The notes below the pieces were generated by a model that saw nothing but the letters and a program-made list of their open reading frames with translations, made no database searches and was not told the DNA's origin. Shown here piece after piece: positions 42,801-56,556 of a stretch of DNA of 64,000 nt. Every line of letters begins with the position of its first letter. The first letter of the stretch is position 1. Both the position numbers and the translations under genes were made by a program. Origin of the DNA: Cellulomonas edaphi (GTDB lineage Bacteria > Actinomycetota > Actinomycetes > Actinomycetales > Cellulomonadaceae); contig NZ_JAUCGR010000001.1 of the NCBI RefSeq assembly GCF_030362815.1, positions 426,024-490,023 of the forward strand, in the 5' to 3' direction.

Positions 42801-43094
42801 TCAGTGCGTGGGCTGAGCCACAGAGACATGGTGGTGCGCACGTCGCGCAGGTGGAACGTCATCGATGCCACCCAGGTTCCAGGGATGGCACCGCAGGAGC
42901 CGGCGGATCGCCAGCCAGGTGCCGTACAGCGCACCGTGGCGGCGCACCGCGATCACCGCGTACTGCGAGCACGACGGGTAGAACCGGCACGTGGGCGGCC
43001 GCATCGGGGAGATGAACCGTTGGTAGCCGCGCAGAAGCAGGAGCAGAGCCAGGGCAGGGAGTCGGAGCAAGGTCCGCAGGACGACCACGATCAC
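42801..43094 (-). CDS. yidD: Membrane protein insertion efficiency factor YidD
   Basis: 97 aa. Amphipathic N-terminus, then [21 protein letters not shown] and [13 protein letters not shown], with the C-terminal [13 protein letters not shown] motif, all typical of YidD. The GTG start overlaps the rnpA stop by 4 nt, so the two are coupled. It assists YidC-dependent insertion. Confidence 0.95.
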   Translation of the reverse strand: MIVVVLRTLLRLPALALLLLLRGYQRFISPMRPPTCRFYPSCSQYAVIAVRRHGALYGTWLAIRRLLRCHPWNLGGIDDVPPARRAHHHVSVAQPTH

Positions 43095-43447
43095 CCTGCC
43101 CGGCTCAGTCGACGCTGCGCCGTGGCCAACGCGGCGTCGAGGTCCGACCCGAGGGTGGCGAACGACGCCGTCGCCGAGGCAGGCAGTGCCCGCACGACCA
43201 CCGACGACACCTCGGGCAGCCGCGTCAGCCGGGCGTGCGTGAGAGCTCGCAGCCGGCGCTTGACCAGGTTGCGGGTGACCGCGTTGCCGACACCCTTGGA
43301 CACGACGAAACCGACCACCGGGCCAGGCCCGGGGTCGGTTCGTACCGTCATGTGCACCACGAGCGTGTCGCGTCCGCCACGCGCACCACGCCGCACCGCC
43401 TGCTCGAAATCGGCAGGACGGCGCATCCGGTGCGCGGCTGGCAGCAC
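43091..43447 (-). CDS. rnpA: Ribonuclease P protein component
   Basis: 118 aa basic protein. N-terminal [16 protein letters not shown] and the RNR-type motif [14 protein letters not shown] are the RNase P protein signature. It helps the RNA subunit remove tRNA 5' leaders. It lies 11 bp behind rpmH, the universal order. The GTG start at 43447 is within a few codons of the first family motif. Confidence 0.95.
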   Translation of the reverse strand: MLPAAHRMRRPADFEQAVRRGARGGRDTLVVHMTVRTDPGPGPVVGFVVSKGVGNAVTRNLVKRRLRALTHARLTRLPEVSSVVVRALPASATASFATLGSDLDAALATAQRRLSRAG

Positions 43448-43458
43448 CGGCGCTGGTG

Positions 43459-43596
43459 TCAGGCCGAGAGCTCCGCGCGGCCCTTGCGGCGACGCGCGGC
43501 GAGGATCGCGCGACCAGCGCGGGTGCGCATGCGCAGACGGAAGCCGTGCGTCTTGGCGCGGCGCCGGTTGTTCGGCTGGAACGTGCGCTTGCTCAC
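43459..43596 (-). CDS. rpmH: 50S ribosomal protein bL34
   Basis: 45 aa: begins [20 protein letters not shown], the invariant L34 sequence, and ends AELSA. GTG start. First gene of the leftward rpmH-rnpA-yidD-yidC-khpB cluster, divergent from dnaA. A long upstream in-frame extension to 43830 is rejected because L34 has a fixed length. Confidence 0.97.
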   Translation of the reverse strand: MSKRTFQPNNRRRAKTHGFRLRMRTRAGRAILAARRRKGRAELSA

Positions 43597-44097
43597 GAGG
43601 TTTCTCCTACTGCTCCATCGGGATGCCGCGCGTGTGCGCGCGGCCAGGTCTGACTGCTGAGATCGACCACTCCACGAGCACGTCGCGCACGGAGCACGGC
43701 GTGTTGACGTCTGGGCGCGCCTGAAGGAGCCATCGAAAGGCTTGACCACGGTACGCCGCCGCCAGGGGTCGGTCAAATGCCGGGAGGCGGAAAGGTACGG
43801 GACCTGCCTCACACCTGCACGGAGCGACACGCCGCACGGTCGCGCACCTCACCCGGTCGGGGCCTCCCGCAGCCCGGCCGCGCGGCACTAGCATCGACCC
43901 CGGTCGCCCGCCGCCCACAGCTGTGGACCGTTGGGCAACGACGCGTGTCGAGCCGCACACGCAGACGTGTCCAGCACCGCGTCGTCGTCAGCAACATAGC
44001 CAACGTCCCCTCCGCTCACAGGTGTGGACAACTATGTGGACAACGTGAGCCGTGCGAGACTCGTCGCTCCACGCGATCAAGACAACCGAGGTAGGAC
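43597..44097. other. rpmH-dnaA divergent intergenic region
   Basis: 501 bp without a gene. It should carry the rpmH and dnaA promoters. Two perfect DnaA boxes lie just before dnaA (annotated separately), plus weaker CTGTGGACC-like sites near 43920, so part of the origin or DnaA autoregulation may extend here. Confidence 0.7.
44023..44043 (-). promoter_or_regulatory. Two DnaA boxes upstream of dnaA
   Basis: TGTGGACAA at 44023-44031 and at 44035-44043 are both the reverse complement of TTGTCCACA, the high-GC actinobacterial DnaA box. They are 12 bp apart in the same orientation and end 54 bp before the dnaA GTG, a position suited to autoregulation. Confidence 0.85.
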
Positions 44098-45537
44098 GTG
44101 CCCCAGGACGAAGAGCTGACCCGAGTGTGGGGACACGTGGTGTCGACGCTCGAGTCCAGCCCCGACATCACGCCCCGCCAGCTCGCTTTCGTCCGTCTGG
44201 CGAAGCCGCTCGGTCTCCTCGACGGAACGTTGCTGCTGGCCGTGGGCAACGACCTGACCAAGGACTACCTCGAGTCCCGCGTCCGCCCCGAGGTGAGCGA
44301 CGCCCTGAGCGTCGCGCTGGGCCGGGAGGCTCGGTTTGCGATCACGGTCGACCCGGACCTCGCCGACGACGCTCCCCCCGCGCTCCGCGTGGTCGCTCCG
44401 ACGCAGCCCGATCCCGTGGCCGAGGAGCACACGGAGACGCCTCGCCTCGCTGCCGTGGCCGACCGCGCCAGTACTGGCGGAGGACGCCGAGCCCCCGCGG
44501 AGCCGGCCCGGCTCAACCCCAAGTACCTGTTCGAGACGTTCGTCATCGGCTCCTCGAACCGGTTTGCGCACGCGGCCGCGGTGGCCGTCGCCGAGGCGCC
44601 GGCCAAGGCCTACAACCCGTTGTTCATCTACGGCGACTCGGGTCTGGGCAAGACGCACCTGCTGCACGCGATCGGCCACTACGCGCAGAACCTCTACCCG
44701 AGCGTCCGCGTGCGGTATGTGAACTCGGAGGAGTTCACCAACGACTTCATCAACTCGATCTCCGAGGGCAAGGCCGGCGCCTTCCAGCGCCGCTACCGCG
44801 AGGTCGACGTGCTCCTCATCGACGACATCCAGTTCCTGCAGGGCAAGGAACAGACGATGGAGGAGTTCTTCCACACGTTCAACACGCTGCACAACGCGAA
44901 CAAGCAGGTCGTGATCACCTCCGACCTGCCGCCCAAGCAGCTCAACGGCTTCGAGGACCGCATGCGGTCGCGGTTCGAGTGGGGCCTCATCACCGACGTG
45001 CAGCCGCCCGACCTCGAGACCCGGATCGCGATCCTGCGCAAGAAGGCCGCCAGCGAGCGGCTCGAGGCACCGCCGGACGTCCTGGAGTACATCGCCTCCA
45101 AGATCTCGACCAACATCCGCGAGCTCGAGGGCGCGCTCATCCGCGTGACGGCGTTCGCCAACCTGAACCGCCAGCAGGTGGACCTGTCGCTCGCGGAGAT
45201 CGTGCTCAAGGACCTCATCACCGATGAGGAGACCGCGGAGATCACGGCCACGCAGATCATCGGCCAGACCGCCGCTTACTTCGGGCTGTCCATCGACGAC
45301 CTGTGCGGCTCGAGCCGGTCCCGCGTCCTCGTCACTGCGCGCCAGATCGCCATGTACCTGTGCCGCGAGCTGACGGACCTGTCGCTACCCAAGATCGGCC
45401 AGGCGTTCGGTGGGCGGGACCACACCACGGTCATGCACGCCAACCGCAAGATCCGCGAGCTCATGGCGGAGCGCCGCTCGATCTACAACCAGGTCACCGA
45501 GCTCACCAACCGGATCAAGCAGCAAAGCCGGGGCTGA
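44098..45537 (+). CDS. dnaA: Chromosomal replication initiator DnaA
   Basis: 479 aa. Domain I (about 1-85), a short linker, then the AAA+ domain with [20 protein letters not shown], Walker [16 protein letters not shown] and Walker [16 protein letters not shown]. Domain IV binds DnaA boxes: [16 protein letters not shown] and [15 protein letters not shown]. The linker is short compared with Streptomyces DnaA. GTG start at 44098. It melts the origin in the gap immediately downstream and probably represses its own gene through the upstream boxes. Confidence 0.98.
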   Translation: MPQDEELTRVWGHVVSTLESSPDITPRQLAFVRLAKPLGLLDGTLLLAVGNDLTKDYLESRVRPEVSDALSVALGREARFAITVDPDLADDAPPALRVVAPTQPDPVAEEHTETPRLAAVADRASTGGGRRAPAEPARLNPKYLFETFVIGSSNRFAHAAAVAVAEAPAKAYNPLFIYGDSGLGKTHLLHAIGHYAQNLYPSVRVRYVNSEEFTNDFINSISEGKAGAFQRRYREVDVLLIDDIQFLQGKEQTMEEFFHTFNTLHNANKQVVITSDLPPKQLNGFEDRMRSRFEWGLITDVQPPDLETRIAILRKKAASERLEAPPDVLEYIASKISTNIRELEGALIRVTAFANLNRQQVDLSLAEIVLKDLITDEETAEITATQIIGQTAAYFGLSIDDLCGSSRSRVLVTARQIAMYLCRELTDLSLPKIGQAFGGRDHTTVMHANRKIRELMAERRSIYNQVTELTNRIKQQSRG

Positions 45538-46245
45538 CTTTCCCCAGGTTTTTCCACAACCAGGTGATCCGACCTGGGGATGTGTGAATCTCTTCACCCA
45601 TTCGGCTGAACCTGCGCGAATCCAGCTCGCTGACCTGCAGATCTGGTCCTTTTCGGACAAACGGTGCACGAGATGACGTCGTTGTCAAGGACGCGGCGAT
45701 CACGCCGGAGCTCGCTGCGTCAACATTCGTCCCCAACTTGAGAGAAGCATGGGACGAATGTTCACACCTGTGCACACGCCTGTGGACGACGGTGGATGAC
45801 GGCGTCGAGCGTGTGGACGGCGGCACACGTCTCGGTGGACGCAGGATGGCCGCCGCGCAGCCGTCCACGAGCGTCCACGGGTTTCCCGAACTCAGCCACA
45901 TGCACCGTCCACACAGAAATCGCGACGTGACCTGCACGGAGGGACGCGATCCACAGTTTCCACACCACCGATGACGACGACGACACTTCTCTGCTGTCCT
46001 TGATCCACACACCGGCGTTGGGCTGCGACGTCGGCTGCGGCGAGCGGCGAATCACATTCCTCCCCTCGGCTGTACCGGCTGTCGGACCACTCGCGTAGTC
46101 TTCGCCTGACGCCGCCTGGACACATCCATGTCATTCGATGACGAGGGGCCACAGGAACGGCGCGATCAGCCACGCACGACAACGGGCCGACGCCGACGAG
46201 CGGCACCGGCCGCTGCACCACACGTGCACGACGAGAGGTGAGTCC
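45538..46245. other. oriC: Replication origin oriC (dnaA-dnaN intergenic region)
   Basis: 708 bp without a gene, between dnaA and dnaN, the standard actinobacterial oriC position. DnaA-box-like 9-mers are scattered through it: TTTTCCACA near 45552, TGTGGACGA at 45781, CCGTCCACA at 45905, CGATCCACA at 45947, GTTTCCACA at 45956 and TGATCCACA at 46001. An A/T-richer stretch (about 45585-45665) is the best candidate unwinding element. Box positions were read by eye. Confidence 0.85.
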
Positions 46246-47376
46246 ATGAGGTTCCGGGTCGAACGTGACGTTCTCGCAGACGCCGTCACGTGGACGGCTC
46301 GCAGCCTGCCGACGCGACCGCCCGTGCCTGTGCTGGCCGGCGTGCGCATCGAGGCGGACGCGACCGGATCCATCCAGCTCTCGAGCTTCGACTACGAGGT
46401 CTCCGCTCGTTCGCAGATCCCCGCTGACGTCTCGGAGCCCGGCACCGTTCTCGTCTCCGGGCGACTCCTCGCCGAGATCTCCAGGGCCCTGCCCGCCAAG
46501 CCGGTCGACGTGGTGCTCGAAGGCACCAAGGTCGTCGTCACCTGTGGTGCGAGCCGTTTCACGCTGCTGACGATGCCGGTCGAGGACTACCCGAACCTGC
46601 CGGCGATGCCCCCCGTGAGCGGCACGGTCGACGGCGAGGAGCTCACGCACGCCGTGGCGCAGGTCTCCGTCGCAGCCAGCCGCGACGACACCCTCCCCCT
46701 GCTGACGGGTGTCCGGGTGGAGATCGAGGGCGAGAAGATCACGCTCCTGGCGACCGACCGCTACCGCCTCGCCCTGCGCGAGCTCACGTGGACGCCGGCC
46801 AGCCCGGACATCTCGACCGTCGCGCTGGTGCGTGCGCGCACGCTGTCCGACGCGGCGAAGTCGCTCGGGGGCGCCGGTTCGGTGACGGTCGCGCTCTCCA
46901 CGGGCGGCGGTGTGGACCTCATCGGCTTCGAGGCCGCCGGACGGCACACCACCAGCCTGCTCGTCGACGGCGACTACCCGGCCGTGCGCCGCCTGTTCCC
47001 GGACGAGACGCCGATCCACGCCGTCGTCGGCACCCAGCAGCTGGCGGACGCCGCCAAGCGTGTCGCCCTCGTCGCCGAGCGCAACACCCCCATCCGCCTG
47101 TCGTTCACCGAGGGGCAGGTGGTGCTCGACGCCGGCCAGGGCGACGACGCGCAGGCGTCGGAGGCCCTCGAGTCGACGCTCGTGGGCGAGGAGATCTCGG
47201 TCGCGTTCAACCCGCAGTTCCTCCTCGACGGGCTGGGTGCGCTCGACACGCCCTTCGTGCGCCTGTCCTTCACGCACCCCAACAAGCCGGTCGAGTTCAC
47301 CGGCCAGGGCTCGCTCGAGGGCGAGGACGAGAAGAACTACCGGTATCTGCTGGTCCCCATCCGGTTCGCCAGCTGA
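46246..47376 (+). CDS. dnaN: DNA polymerase III beta sliding clamp
   Basis: 376 aa. Three repeated clamp domains: MRFRVERDVLADAVTWTARS, FTLLTMPVEDYPNLPAMPP, ITLLATDRYRLALRELTW, and the C-terminal YRYLLVPIRF. The ATG at 46246 has GAGAGG upstream; an earlier in-frame ATG at 46138 lies in origin DNA. It tethers the polymerase and recruits repair partners through its hydrophobic groove. Confidence 0.98.
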   Translation: MRFRVERDVLADAVTWTARSLPTRPPVPVLAGVRIEADATGSIQLSSFDYEVSARSQIPADVSEPGTVLVSGRLLAEISRALPAKPVDVVLEGTKVVVTCGASRFTLLTMPVEDYPNLPAMPPVSGTVDGEELTHAVAQVSVAASRDDTLPLLTGVRVEIEGEKITLLATDRYRLALRELTWTPASPDISTVALVRARTLSDAAKSLGGAGSVTVALSTGGGVDLIGFEAAGRHTTSLLVDGDYPAVRRLFPDETPIHAVVGTQQLADAAKRVALVAERNTPIRLSFTEGQVVLDAGQGDDAQASEALESTLVGEEISVAFNPQFLLDGLGALDTPFVRLSFTHPNKPVEFTGQGSLEGEDEKNYRYLLVPIRFAS

Positions 47377-47515
47377 CCTGGCCGCGGCCGACCCGCGCAC
47401 CAGCCGTTCCCGGACGCGCGTGCATGCGCGCCCACGCCGGGGCACAGTGAGACCTGCAGGTGCCGGTGCGCAACCACACGCACATCAACGGAGCAGAACA
47501 GAAGAGGCGAACGCG

Positions 47516-48466
47516 ATGCACGTCGGTCTGGTGGGTCTGGGCAAGATGGGTGCCAACATGCGCGAGCGCATCCGCGGTGCGGGCATCGAGGTCACGGGGT
47601 ATGACCGCAACCAGGACGTGAGCGACTCGACCAGCCTGGCCGACCTCGTCGGGAAGCTGCCCGCCGGTGAGCGGATCGTCTGGGTCATGGTCCCGTCCGG
47701 CGAGATCACCGACGGTGTGATCCGCGAGCTCGCCGGCCTGCTGACGACCGGCGACGTCGTCATCGACGGTGGCAACTCTTACTACCAGGACGACCAGCCG
47801 CACGCCGACCTGCTCGCCGAGCACGGCATCGGCTTCCTGGACGCCGGCGTCTCCGGCGGTGTCTGGGGCCTGAAGAACGGGTACGGCCTCATGGTCGGCG
47901 GCGACGCCGAGCTCGTCGCCAAGGCGATGCCGGTCTTCGATGCGCTGCGCCCCGAGGGCCCGCGGGAGAACGGCTTCGTGCACGCGGGCGCGGTGGGTGC
48001 GGGGCACTTCGCCAAGATGGTGCACAACGGCATCGAGTACGGGCTCATGCAGGCCTACGCCGAGGGCTACGAGCTGCTCGCCGCCAAGGACCTGGTCACC
48101 GACGTGCACGGCACCATGCGGGCGTGGACCAACGGCACCGTGGTCCGGTCGTGGCTCCTGGAGCTGCTGGTCCAGGCGCTCGAGCAGGACCCGGGCCTGG
48201 CCGCGATCGACGACTGGGTGGAGGACTCGGGCGAGGGCCGGTGGACCGTCGACGAGGCGATCGACCTGGCCGTGCCCGCGCCGGTCATCTCGGCCGCGCT
48301 CTTCGCGCGGTTCGCGAGCCGCCAGGGCGAGTCGCCCGCGATGAAGGCCGTCGCCGCGCTGCGCCAGCAGTTCGGCGGTCACGCCGTGAAGCCGGCCGGC
48401 ACGACGGGGCCGGCAGCTTCGAGCACCACACCGGCTGCGGGTGCCGCGGTGCCACCGTCCGCCTGA
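47516..48466 (+). CDS. gnd: 6-phosphogluconate dehydrogenase, decarboxylating (GndA-like short form)
   Basis: 316 aa, the shorter NAD/NADP-dependent type. [19 protein letters not shown] is the Rossmann loop; [33 protein letters not shown] and [21 protein letters not shown] hold the substrate and catalytic Lys motifs. It oxidises 6-phosphogluconate to ribulose-5-phosphate, giving NAD(P)H. GAAGAGG precedes the ATG. Its place between dnaN and recF is the same as in Streptomyces. The last 25 residues are an Ala/Thr/Pro-rich tail. Confidence 0.95.
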   Translation: MHVGLVGLGKMGANMRERIRGAGIEVTGYDRNQDVSDSTSLADLVGKLPAGERIVWVMVPSGEITDGVIRELAGLLTTGDVVIDGGNSYYQDDQPHADLLAEHGIGFLDAGVSGGVWGLKNGYGLMVGGDAELVAKAMPVFDALRPEGPRENGFVHAGAVGAGHFAKMVHNGIEYGLMQAYAEGYELLAAKDLVTDVHGTMRAWTNGTVVRSWLLELLVQALEQDPGLAAIDDWVEDSGEGRWTVDEAIDLAVPAPVISAALFARFASRQGESPAMKAVAALRQQFGGHAVKPAGTTGPAASSTTPAAGAAVPPSA

Positions 48467-48473
48467 TCGAGAG

Positions 48474-49652
48474 ATGTACGTCGCCCACCTCAACCTGACC
48501 GACTTCCGCTCCTACGCGCAGGTCGATCTCGCCCTCGACCCCGGGATCACCGCGCTGGTGGGTCCCAACGGTCAGGGCAAGACCAACCTGGTCGAGGCGA
48601 TCGGCTACGCGGCGACGCTCGGCAGCCACCGCGTGCCGACCGACGCGGCCATGGTGCGTGCCGGCGCGGGACGGGCGGTCGTGCGGGCGCGCGTGGTGCG
48701 CGAGCTGGAGGCGGGCAACCCGCGCGCGACGCTCGTCGAGATCGAGGTGACACCGGGCAAGGCCAACCGTGCTCGGGTCAACGGCGGCAACCCGGTGCGG
48801 GCGCGGGACGTGCTGGGGATCCTGCGCACCGTGCTGTTCGCGCCCGAGGACCTCGCCCTGGTCAAGGGCGATCCCGACGGGCGCCGCCGGTTCCTCGACG
48901 ACCTGCTGGTGCAGCTCACTCCGCGCATCGCCTCGGTGATCCAGGACTACGACCGCGTGCTGCGGCAGCGGTCGGCGCTGCTCAAGTCCGCGGGTGCGGC
49001 GCGTCGGGGCGGTGGGTCCGACCTGCGCACCCTCGACGTCTGGGACGCCAAGCTCGCGCAGGTGGGAGCACGGCTGGTGGTCGAGCGGCGAGCGCTCGTC
49101 GAGACCATCGCGCCGCACGTCGCACGGGCGTACGAGCAGGTCAGCTCGGGTCAGGGCGCGGCGGTGGTCACGTACAGGGCCTCACTCGACGCGGCGCTGG
49201 AGACCGAGGGTGGCCCCCGGGACTCCGTCGAGCTGGTCGAGGCCCAGCTGCTCGAGGCCATGGGCCGACTGCGTGGCAAGGAGCTGGACCGGGGCGTCTG
49301 CCTCGTCGGGCCGCACCGCGACGACCTGGTGCTCACGCTCGGCGGACTGCCGGCCAAGGGCTACGCGAGCCACGGCGAGTCGTGGTCCTACGCGCTCGCG
49401 CTGCGCCTCGCGTCGTACACCGTGCTCACGGACGGCGGGGACGCGGCCGACTGGGGGCCCGACGGCGAGCCGGTGCTGATCCTCGACGACGTGTTCGCCG
49501 AGCTGGACGTGCGCAGGCGCGAGAAGCTCGCCGAGCTCGTGGCGCCCGCGCGCCAGGTGCTGATCACCGCGGCCGTGCCGGACGACGTGCCCGAGCCCCT
49601 GAGCGGAGCGCGGGTGGACGTGATGGGTGGCGAGGTGGCCCGTGTCCTTTGA
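48474..49652 (+). CDS. recF: DNA replication and repair protein RecF
   Basis: 392 aa SMC-like ATPase. N-terminal [20 protein letters not shown], Walker [17 protein letters not shown], then [20 protein letters not shown], signature [15 protein letters not shown] and Walker [17 protein letters not shown]. It helps load RecA at gaps. It starts 7 bp after gnd and overlaps dciA by 11 bp. Confidence 0.97.
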   Translation: MYVAHLNLTDFRSYAQVDLALDPGITALVGPNGQGKTNLVEAIGYAATLGSHRVPTDAAMVRAGAGRAVVRARVVRELEAGNPRATLVEIEVTPGKANRARVNGGNPVRARDVLGILRTVLFAPEDLALVKGDPDGRRRFLDDLLVQLTPRIASVIQDYDRVLRQRSALLKSAGAARRGGGSDLRTLDVWDAKLAQVGARLVVERRALVETIAPHVARAYEQVSSGQGAAVVTYRASLDAALETEGGPRDSVELVEAQLLEAMGRLRGKELDRGVCLVGPHRDDLVLTLGGLPAKGYASHGESWSYALALRLASYTVLTDGGDAADWGPDGEPVLILDDVFAELDVRRREKLAELVAPARQVLITAAVPDDVPEPLSGARVDVMGGEVARVL

Positions 49653-50202
49653 GGGCCTCCCCCCGCGGCGCCCGGCCGAGGGCGCACCGCTGCGCGACAT
49701 CGTCGACCTGGTCCCCGAACGACAGGTCGCGGCAGCCGCGCTGAGCCGGGCACGCGACGCGGCCCAGCGTCGCGGCATCCGCCCGGGGGATCCGCCGCGC
49801 GCCCGCCGGCCTCTCGAGGCGCAGCTCAGCGGCTCGGGCGCCGGCGGTCGTGACCCGCTCACCCTGTCCACCACGCTCGGGGCCGTGGTCGGTCAGTTCG
49901 GCTGGGCCGCCGGCGTGACCGGCGGCACGATGCAGGCGCGGTGGGCGCAGATCCTCGGCGAGCAGGTGGCTCAGCACGCGGCGTACGAGTCGTTCGAGCG
50001 CGGGGTGCTGACCATGCGGGCGTCGTCGACCGCGTGGGCCACCAACCTGACCTGGAGCGTGCCCGCCATGCTGCGCAACTTCGCCGAGGAGCTGGGTGAG
50101 GGAGCGGTCACGGAGATCGTGGTGCTGGGACCCGGCGGACCGGGCTTCGGCAGGGGGCCCAAGCGCGTCAAGGGACGCGGTGAGCGTGACACGTTCGGAT
50201 GA
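49642..50202 (+). CDS. dciA: DciA (DUF721) helicase-loading factor
   Basis: 186 aa. A basic, disordered N-terminal half (about 1-80) precedes the conserved DUF721 domain [19 protein letters not shown] and [20 protein letters not shown]. DciA is the ancestral partner that helps load DnaB where DnaC or DnaI is absent; the mycobacterial homologue is essential and lies at the same place between recF and gyrB. GTG 49642 follows GAGGTGG and overlaps the recF end. Confidence 0.92.
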   Translation: MSFEGLPPRRPAEGAPLRDIVDLVPERQVAAAALSRARDAAQRRGIRPGDPPRARRPLEAQLSGSGAGGRDPLTLSTTLGAVVGQFGWAAGVTGGTMQARWAQILGEQVAQHAAYESFERGVLTMRASSTAWATNLTWSVPAMLRNFAEELGEGAVTEIVVLGPGGPGFGRGPKRVKGRGERDTFG

Positions 50203-50385
50203 TGTGAACGCCCTGTCCCCAAAGGGCTCCAAGAGCGAGGTCTAGCACCTTCCGCCAGGTAGACTGACAAGGTCATTCCTGGCGCCCTGGTGCCCGGAAG
50301 TCCAGCGTCATGGAGTGATCCGCCCTCCCACCGGTCCGGCGGCGCGCTCGATGGCGTGCAACCCCGTTGAGGAGCACCACCGCCC

Positions 50386-52398
50386 GTGGCCGAGCAGAGC
50401 ACCCCGAAGCCTGACAACAACGGCGGATACGACGCCAGCGCGATCACCGTTCTCGAGGGCCTCGAGGCCGTTCGCAAGCGTCCCGGGATGTACATCGGGT
50501 CGACGGGCGAGCGCGGCCTGCACCACCTCGTGTACGAGGTCGTCGACAACTCGGTCGACGAGGCCCTCGCCGGCTACTGCGACCACATCGAGGTCACCCT
50601 GCTCGCCGACGGCGGCGTGCGCGTCGTCGACAACGGACGCGGCATCCCGGTCGCGCTGCACCCCACGGAGGGCAAGCCGACCGTCGAGGTCGTCATGACG
50701 ATCCTGCACGCCGGTGGCAAGTTCGGCGGCGGCGGGTACGCGGTCTCCGGCGGCCTGCACGGCGTCGGCATCTCGGTGGTCAACGCGTTGTCGAAGCGGG
50801 TCGAGACGGTCGTCAAGCGCGACGGTCACGTCTGGCAGATGGACTTCGAGAACGGCGGCAAGCCGGTGGGTGGCCTCCAGGAGGGCGCGGCCACCGAGGA
50901 GACCGGCACCCAGCAGACGTTCTGGGCCGACGACGCGATCTTCGAGACGGTCGAGTACGACTTCGAGACGCTCCGCGCGCGGTTCCAGCAGATGGCGTTC
51001 CTGAACAAGGGTCTGCAGATCACGCTCACCGACGAGCGTCCCGCCCACCTGGGGACCGACGACGAGGTCGCCGGCGAGGACGAGCAGCCGACCAGCCGCG
51101 TGGTCACGTACAAGTACGACGACGGCCTGCTCGACTACGTCAAGCACCTGAACTCGGCCAAGAAGGTCGAGCTGGTGCACCCGGAGGTCATCGCCTTCGA
51201 GTCCGAGGACACCACGCAGCGCATCTCGGTCGAGATCGCGCTGCAGTGGACCAGCGCGTACTCCGAGTCGGTGCACACGTACGCGAACACCATCTCGACG
51301 ACCGAGGGTGGCACGCACGAGGAGGGCTTCCGCGCGGCGATGACGACGCTCATCAACCGCTACGCGCGGGACAAGGGAATCCTCAAGGACAAGGACGACA
51401 ACCTCACGGGCGACGACATCCGCGAGGGGCTCACCGCGGTCATCTCGGTGAAGTTGGGCGAGCCGCAGTTCGAGGGCCAGACCAAGACCAAGCTTGGCAA
51501 CACGATCGCGAAGACGTTCGTGCAGAAGGTGGTCAACGACCAGCTCGCGGACTGGCTCGACTCGCACCCCAACGAGTCGCGCGACGTGATCCGCAAGTCG
51601 ATCCAGGCGGCCGCCGCGCGCATGGCAGCCCGCAAGGCGCGCGAGGCGACCCGGCGCAAGGGTCTGCTCGAGTCAGGGGGCATGCCAGGCAAGCTCAAGG
51701 ACTGCCAGTCGAACAACCCCGCCGAGTGCGAGGTGTTCATCGTCGAGGGTGACTCGGCCGGCGGTTCGGCCGTCCGTGGCCGCAACCCCAAGACGCAGGC
51801 GATCCTGCCGATCCGAGGCAAGATCCTCAACGTCGAGCGCGCCCGCCTGGACAAGGCGCTGGGCAACCAGGAGGTCCAGGCGCTCATCACGGCGTTCGGC
51901 ACCGGGATCGGCGAGGACTTCGACATCTCGAAGCTCCGCTATCACAAGATCGTGCTCATGGCGGACGCCGACGTCGACGGTCAGCACATCACGACGCTGC
52001 TGCTCACGCTGCTGTTCCGGTACATGCCCGACCTCATCACCCACGGGCACGTGTACCTCGCGCAGCCTCCGCTCTACCGGATCAAGTGGAGCAACGCGCA
52101 CGACGACTACGTGTACTCGGACCGGGAGCGCGACGCGTACCTCAAGGACGGCCTCGCCGCCGGCAAGCGCCTGCCCAAGGAGAACGGCATCCAGCGCTAC
52201 AAGGGTCTGGGCGAGATGGACTACCAGGAGCTGTGGGAGACCACGATGTCGCCCGAGCACCGCACCCTGCTGCAGATCACGCTCGACGAGGCCGCCGCGG
52301 CCGACGAGATCTTCTCGGTGCTCATGGGCGAGGACGTCGAGTCCCGCCGCTCGTTCATCCAGCGGAACGCGAAGGACGTGCGCTTCCTCGACATCTGA
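50386..52398 (+). CDS. gyrB: DNA gyrase subunit B
   Basis: 670 aa. GHKL ATPase: [40 protein letters not shown] and [51 protein letters not shown] and [17 protein letters not shown]-terminal [15 protein letters not shown]. Supplies the ATPase that drives negative supercoiling with GyrA. GTG start. It lies 183 bp after dciA, so it probably has its own promoter, and 41 bp before gyrA. Confidence 0.98.
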   Translation: MAEQSTPKPDNNGGYDASAITVLEGLEAVRKRPGMYIGSTGERGLHHLVYEVVDNSVDEALAGYCDHIEVTLLADGGVRVVDNGRGIPVALHPTEGKPTVEVVMTILHAGGKFGGGGYAVSGGLHGVGISVVNALSKRVETVVKRDGHVWQMDFENGGKPVGGLQEGAATEETGTQQTFWADDAIFETVEYDFETLRARFQQMAFLNKGLQITLTDERPAHLGTDDEVAGEDEQPTSRVVTYKYDDGLLDYVKHLNSAKKVELVHPEVIAFESEDTTQRISVEIALQWTSAYSESVHTYANTISTTEGGTHEEGFRAAMTTLINRYARDKGILKDKDDNLTGDDIREGLTAVISVKLGEPQFEGQTKTKLGNTIAKTFVQKVVNDQLADWLDSHPNESRDVIRKSIQAAAARMAARKAREATRRKGLLESGGMPGKLKDCQSNNPAECEVFIVEGDSAGGSAVRGRNPKTQAILPIRGKILNVERARLDKALGNQEVQALITAFGTGIGEDFDISKLRYHKIVLMADADVDGQHITTLLLTLLFRYMPDLITHGHVYLAQPPLYRIKWSNAHDDYVYSDRERDAYLKDGLAAGKRLPKENGIQRYKGLGEMDYQELWETTMSPEHRTLLQITLDEAAAADEIFSVLMGEDVESRRSFIQRNAKDVRFLDI

Positions 52399-52439
52399 GG
52401 AGGCCCGCCCGGAATCCGTAGCGAACTCAAAGGAACCTA

Positions 52440-55024
<2,585 letters not shown>

Positions 55025-55028
<4 letters not shown>

Positions 55029-56080
55029 CCGACTCCACGCCACCGTCGATCCCGCCACGCCAGCGACCGACCAGCCCGAGCACCACGGGCCGGTCGACGA
55101 CGTCGTCGCGCGCGAACCCGGCGAGCTCCACGGCGTGGACGGTCGCTCCCGCGGAGCCGACCACACCGGCCGCGACCGGGCGCTCGACGACCAGCGGGTC
55201 GTCGAAGACGGCCGGCACCAGTGGTACGGCTCCGAGCAGCGTCGACACGAGCACCTCGCACGAGGAGACGACTCGGACCGTCACGCAGCCGCCGCCCGCG
55301 GCGAAGGGAGACGGCGCGAAGCCGCCCACCGACCGCCCCAAGCCCCCGGTGCGCTCGTCGGCGACCGCGGCAGCGGCCGCGGCGAAGACGCGCGACGACA
55401 CCTCCAAGCCCTCCGACGACGCCCGGGCGCGCGAGGACGACGACGCGACCGGTCAGCCCGACGGCGACGACCAGCCCTCTCCCCTGATGGTGGCGGTCGA
55501 CTCGACCACCTCCTGGCTCAAGAAGGTCGCCGGCGCCACCTCGGCCGCGATCACCACGGCCTCCCGGCCCCGTCCCGAGGACACGCCCATGACCAGCATC
55601 CCGGTCGCGACCCCGCCCGCCTCTGCAGGCACCCGCCCGGTCGCCGGCGCCAACCCCGCTGGTGCGGCCGCACGGCCGAGCACCGGGCGGATCCCGACTG
55701 TCCAGGCCAGCTCGGGTCCGCGCCGCGTCCGGCTCGCGATCTCCCGGCTGGACCCCTGGTCGGTCATGAAGCTGTCGTTCCTGCTGTCCGTCGCGATCGG
55801 GATCATGATCGTCGTCGGCGTCGCGGTCGGCTGGTTCACCCTCAACGAGCTGCACGTGTTCACCAAGGTCGACGACCTGGTGACGCAGGTGACGGGGCAG
55901 GAGACCGGCGGCCCGGACATCCTGCAGTACGTGGAGTTCCAGAAGGTCATCTCCGCCGCGACCCTCATCGCCGTCATCGACGTCTTCCTGCTGACGGCGC
56001 TGTCGACGATCGGCGCGTTCCTGTACAACATCGTGGCGGCGCTCGTCGGCGGCGTGCACGTGACCATGACCGACGAGTGA
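55025..56080 (+). CDS. DUF3566-family membrane protein
   Basis: 351 aa. The first 230 residues are disordered and Thr/Ser/Pro/Ala-rich, with TGRSTTS repeated. The DUF3566 domain follows: [20 protein letters not shown], two membrane helices (about 255-280 and 320-345), ending [11 protein letters not shown]. The family is always next to gyrA in actinobacteria (Rv0007 in mycobacteria); its role is unknown, possibly in division or the envelope. It is coupled to gyrA by ATGA. The other frame open over the same DNA (from 55021) is rejected because it lacks the domain. Confidence 0.92.
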
Positions 56081-56162
56081 CCAGCGTCTCCTGACCTGCT
56101 CGGCCGCCGGTTTGGGTGGTGCCCCGTGGCTGGGGTAGTCTCGACCGGCGCGCAGCGCACTC

Positions 56163-56236
56163 GGGCCTATAGCTCAGACGGTTAGAGCGCTTCCCTGATA
56201 AGGAAGAGGTCACAGGTTCAAGTCCTGTTAGGCCCA
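56163..56236 (+). tRNA. tRNA-Ile (GAT)
   Basis: 74 nt. Acceptor GGGCCTA pairs with TAGGCCC, D arm AGCTCAGACGGTTAGAGC, anticodon GAT in CTGATAA, T arm with GTTCAAGTC, discriminator A. The 3' CCA is not encoded and must be added by Cca. Confidence 0.97.
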
Positions 56237-56261
56237 CTCCCGACCAACCGTGGGGGACACG

Positions 56262-56381
56262 TTGAAGAAGCTCCTGCTCCTGGCAGCCGTGGCTGCCGCC
56301 GGATACGTCGTCTACACCAAGTTCGTCCAGGACCGCGACGAGCGGGACCTGTGGGCAGAGGTCACCGACACCTTCGAGTGA
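56262..56381 (+). CDS. DLW-39 family small membrane protein
   Basis: Exactly 39 aa from TTG 56262: MKKLLLLAAVAAAGYVVYTK, then a charged end with the namesake RDLWAEVTDTFE. One membrane helix at the N-terminus. The family is named for its length and DLW motif and lies near tRNA genes downstream of gyrA in actinobacteria; its function is unknown. GGGGGA lies four bases upstream of the TTG. A GTG at 56250 would add four residues. Confidence 0.88.
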   Translation: MKKLLLLAAVAAAGYVVYTKFVQDRDERDLWAEVTDTFE

Positions 56382-56409
56382 TCCTCCCGGGCGCGGCGAT
56401 CGGCGCCTC

Positions 56410-56485
56410 GGGGCCATGGCGCAATTGGTAGCGCACCTGCTTTGCAAGCAGGGGGTTAGGGGTTCGAGTCCCCTTGGCTCCACCA
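56410..56485 (+). tRNA. tRNA-Ala (TGC)
   Basis: 76 nt including the encoded CCA at 56483-56485. Acceptor GGGGCCA pairs with TGGCTCC (one G-T pair), anticodon TGC in TTTGCAA, T loop GGTTCGAGTCC. Follows tRNA-Ile as usual near gyrA. Confidence 0.97.
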
Positions 56486-56487
56486 TC

Positions 56488-56511
56488 GGCGGCCCGCGCG
56501 AGCGGGCCGCC
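56488..56511 (+). terminator. Terminator after tRNA-Ala
   Basis: A perfect 10-bp stem, GGCGGCCCGC and GCGGGCCGCC, with GCGA tetraloop, followed by TTCT. It starts 3 nt after the tRNA CCA and ends the tRNA-Ile/DLW-39/tRNA-Ala unit. Confidence 0.88.
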
Positions 56512-56556
56512 TTCTGCACTTCTCGGGGCGGGCCGCCGACCGTGACATGATCCGGT

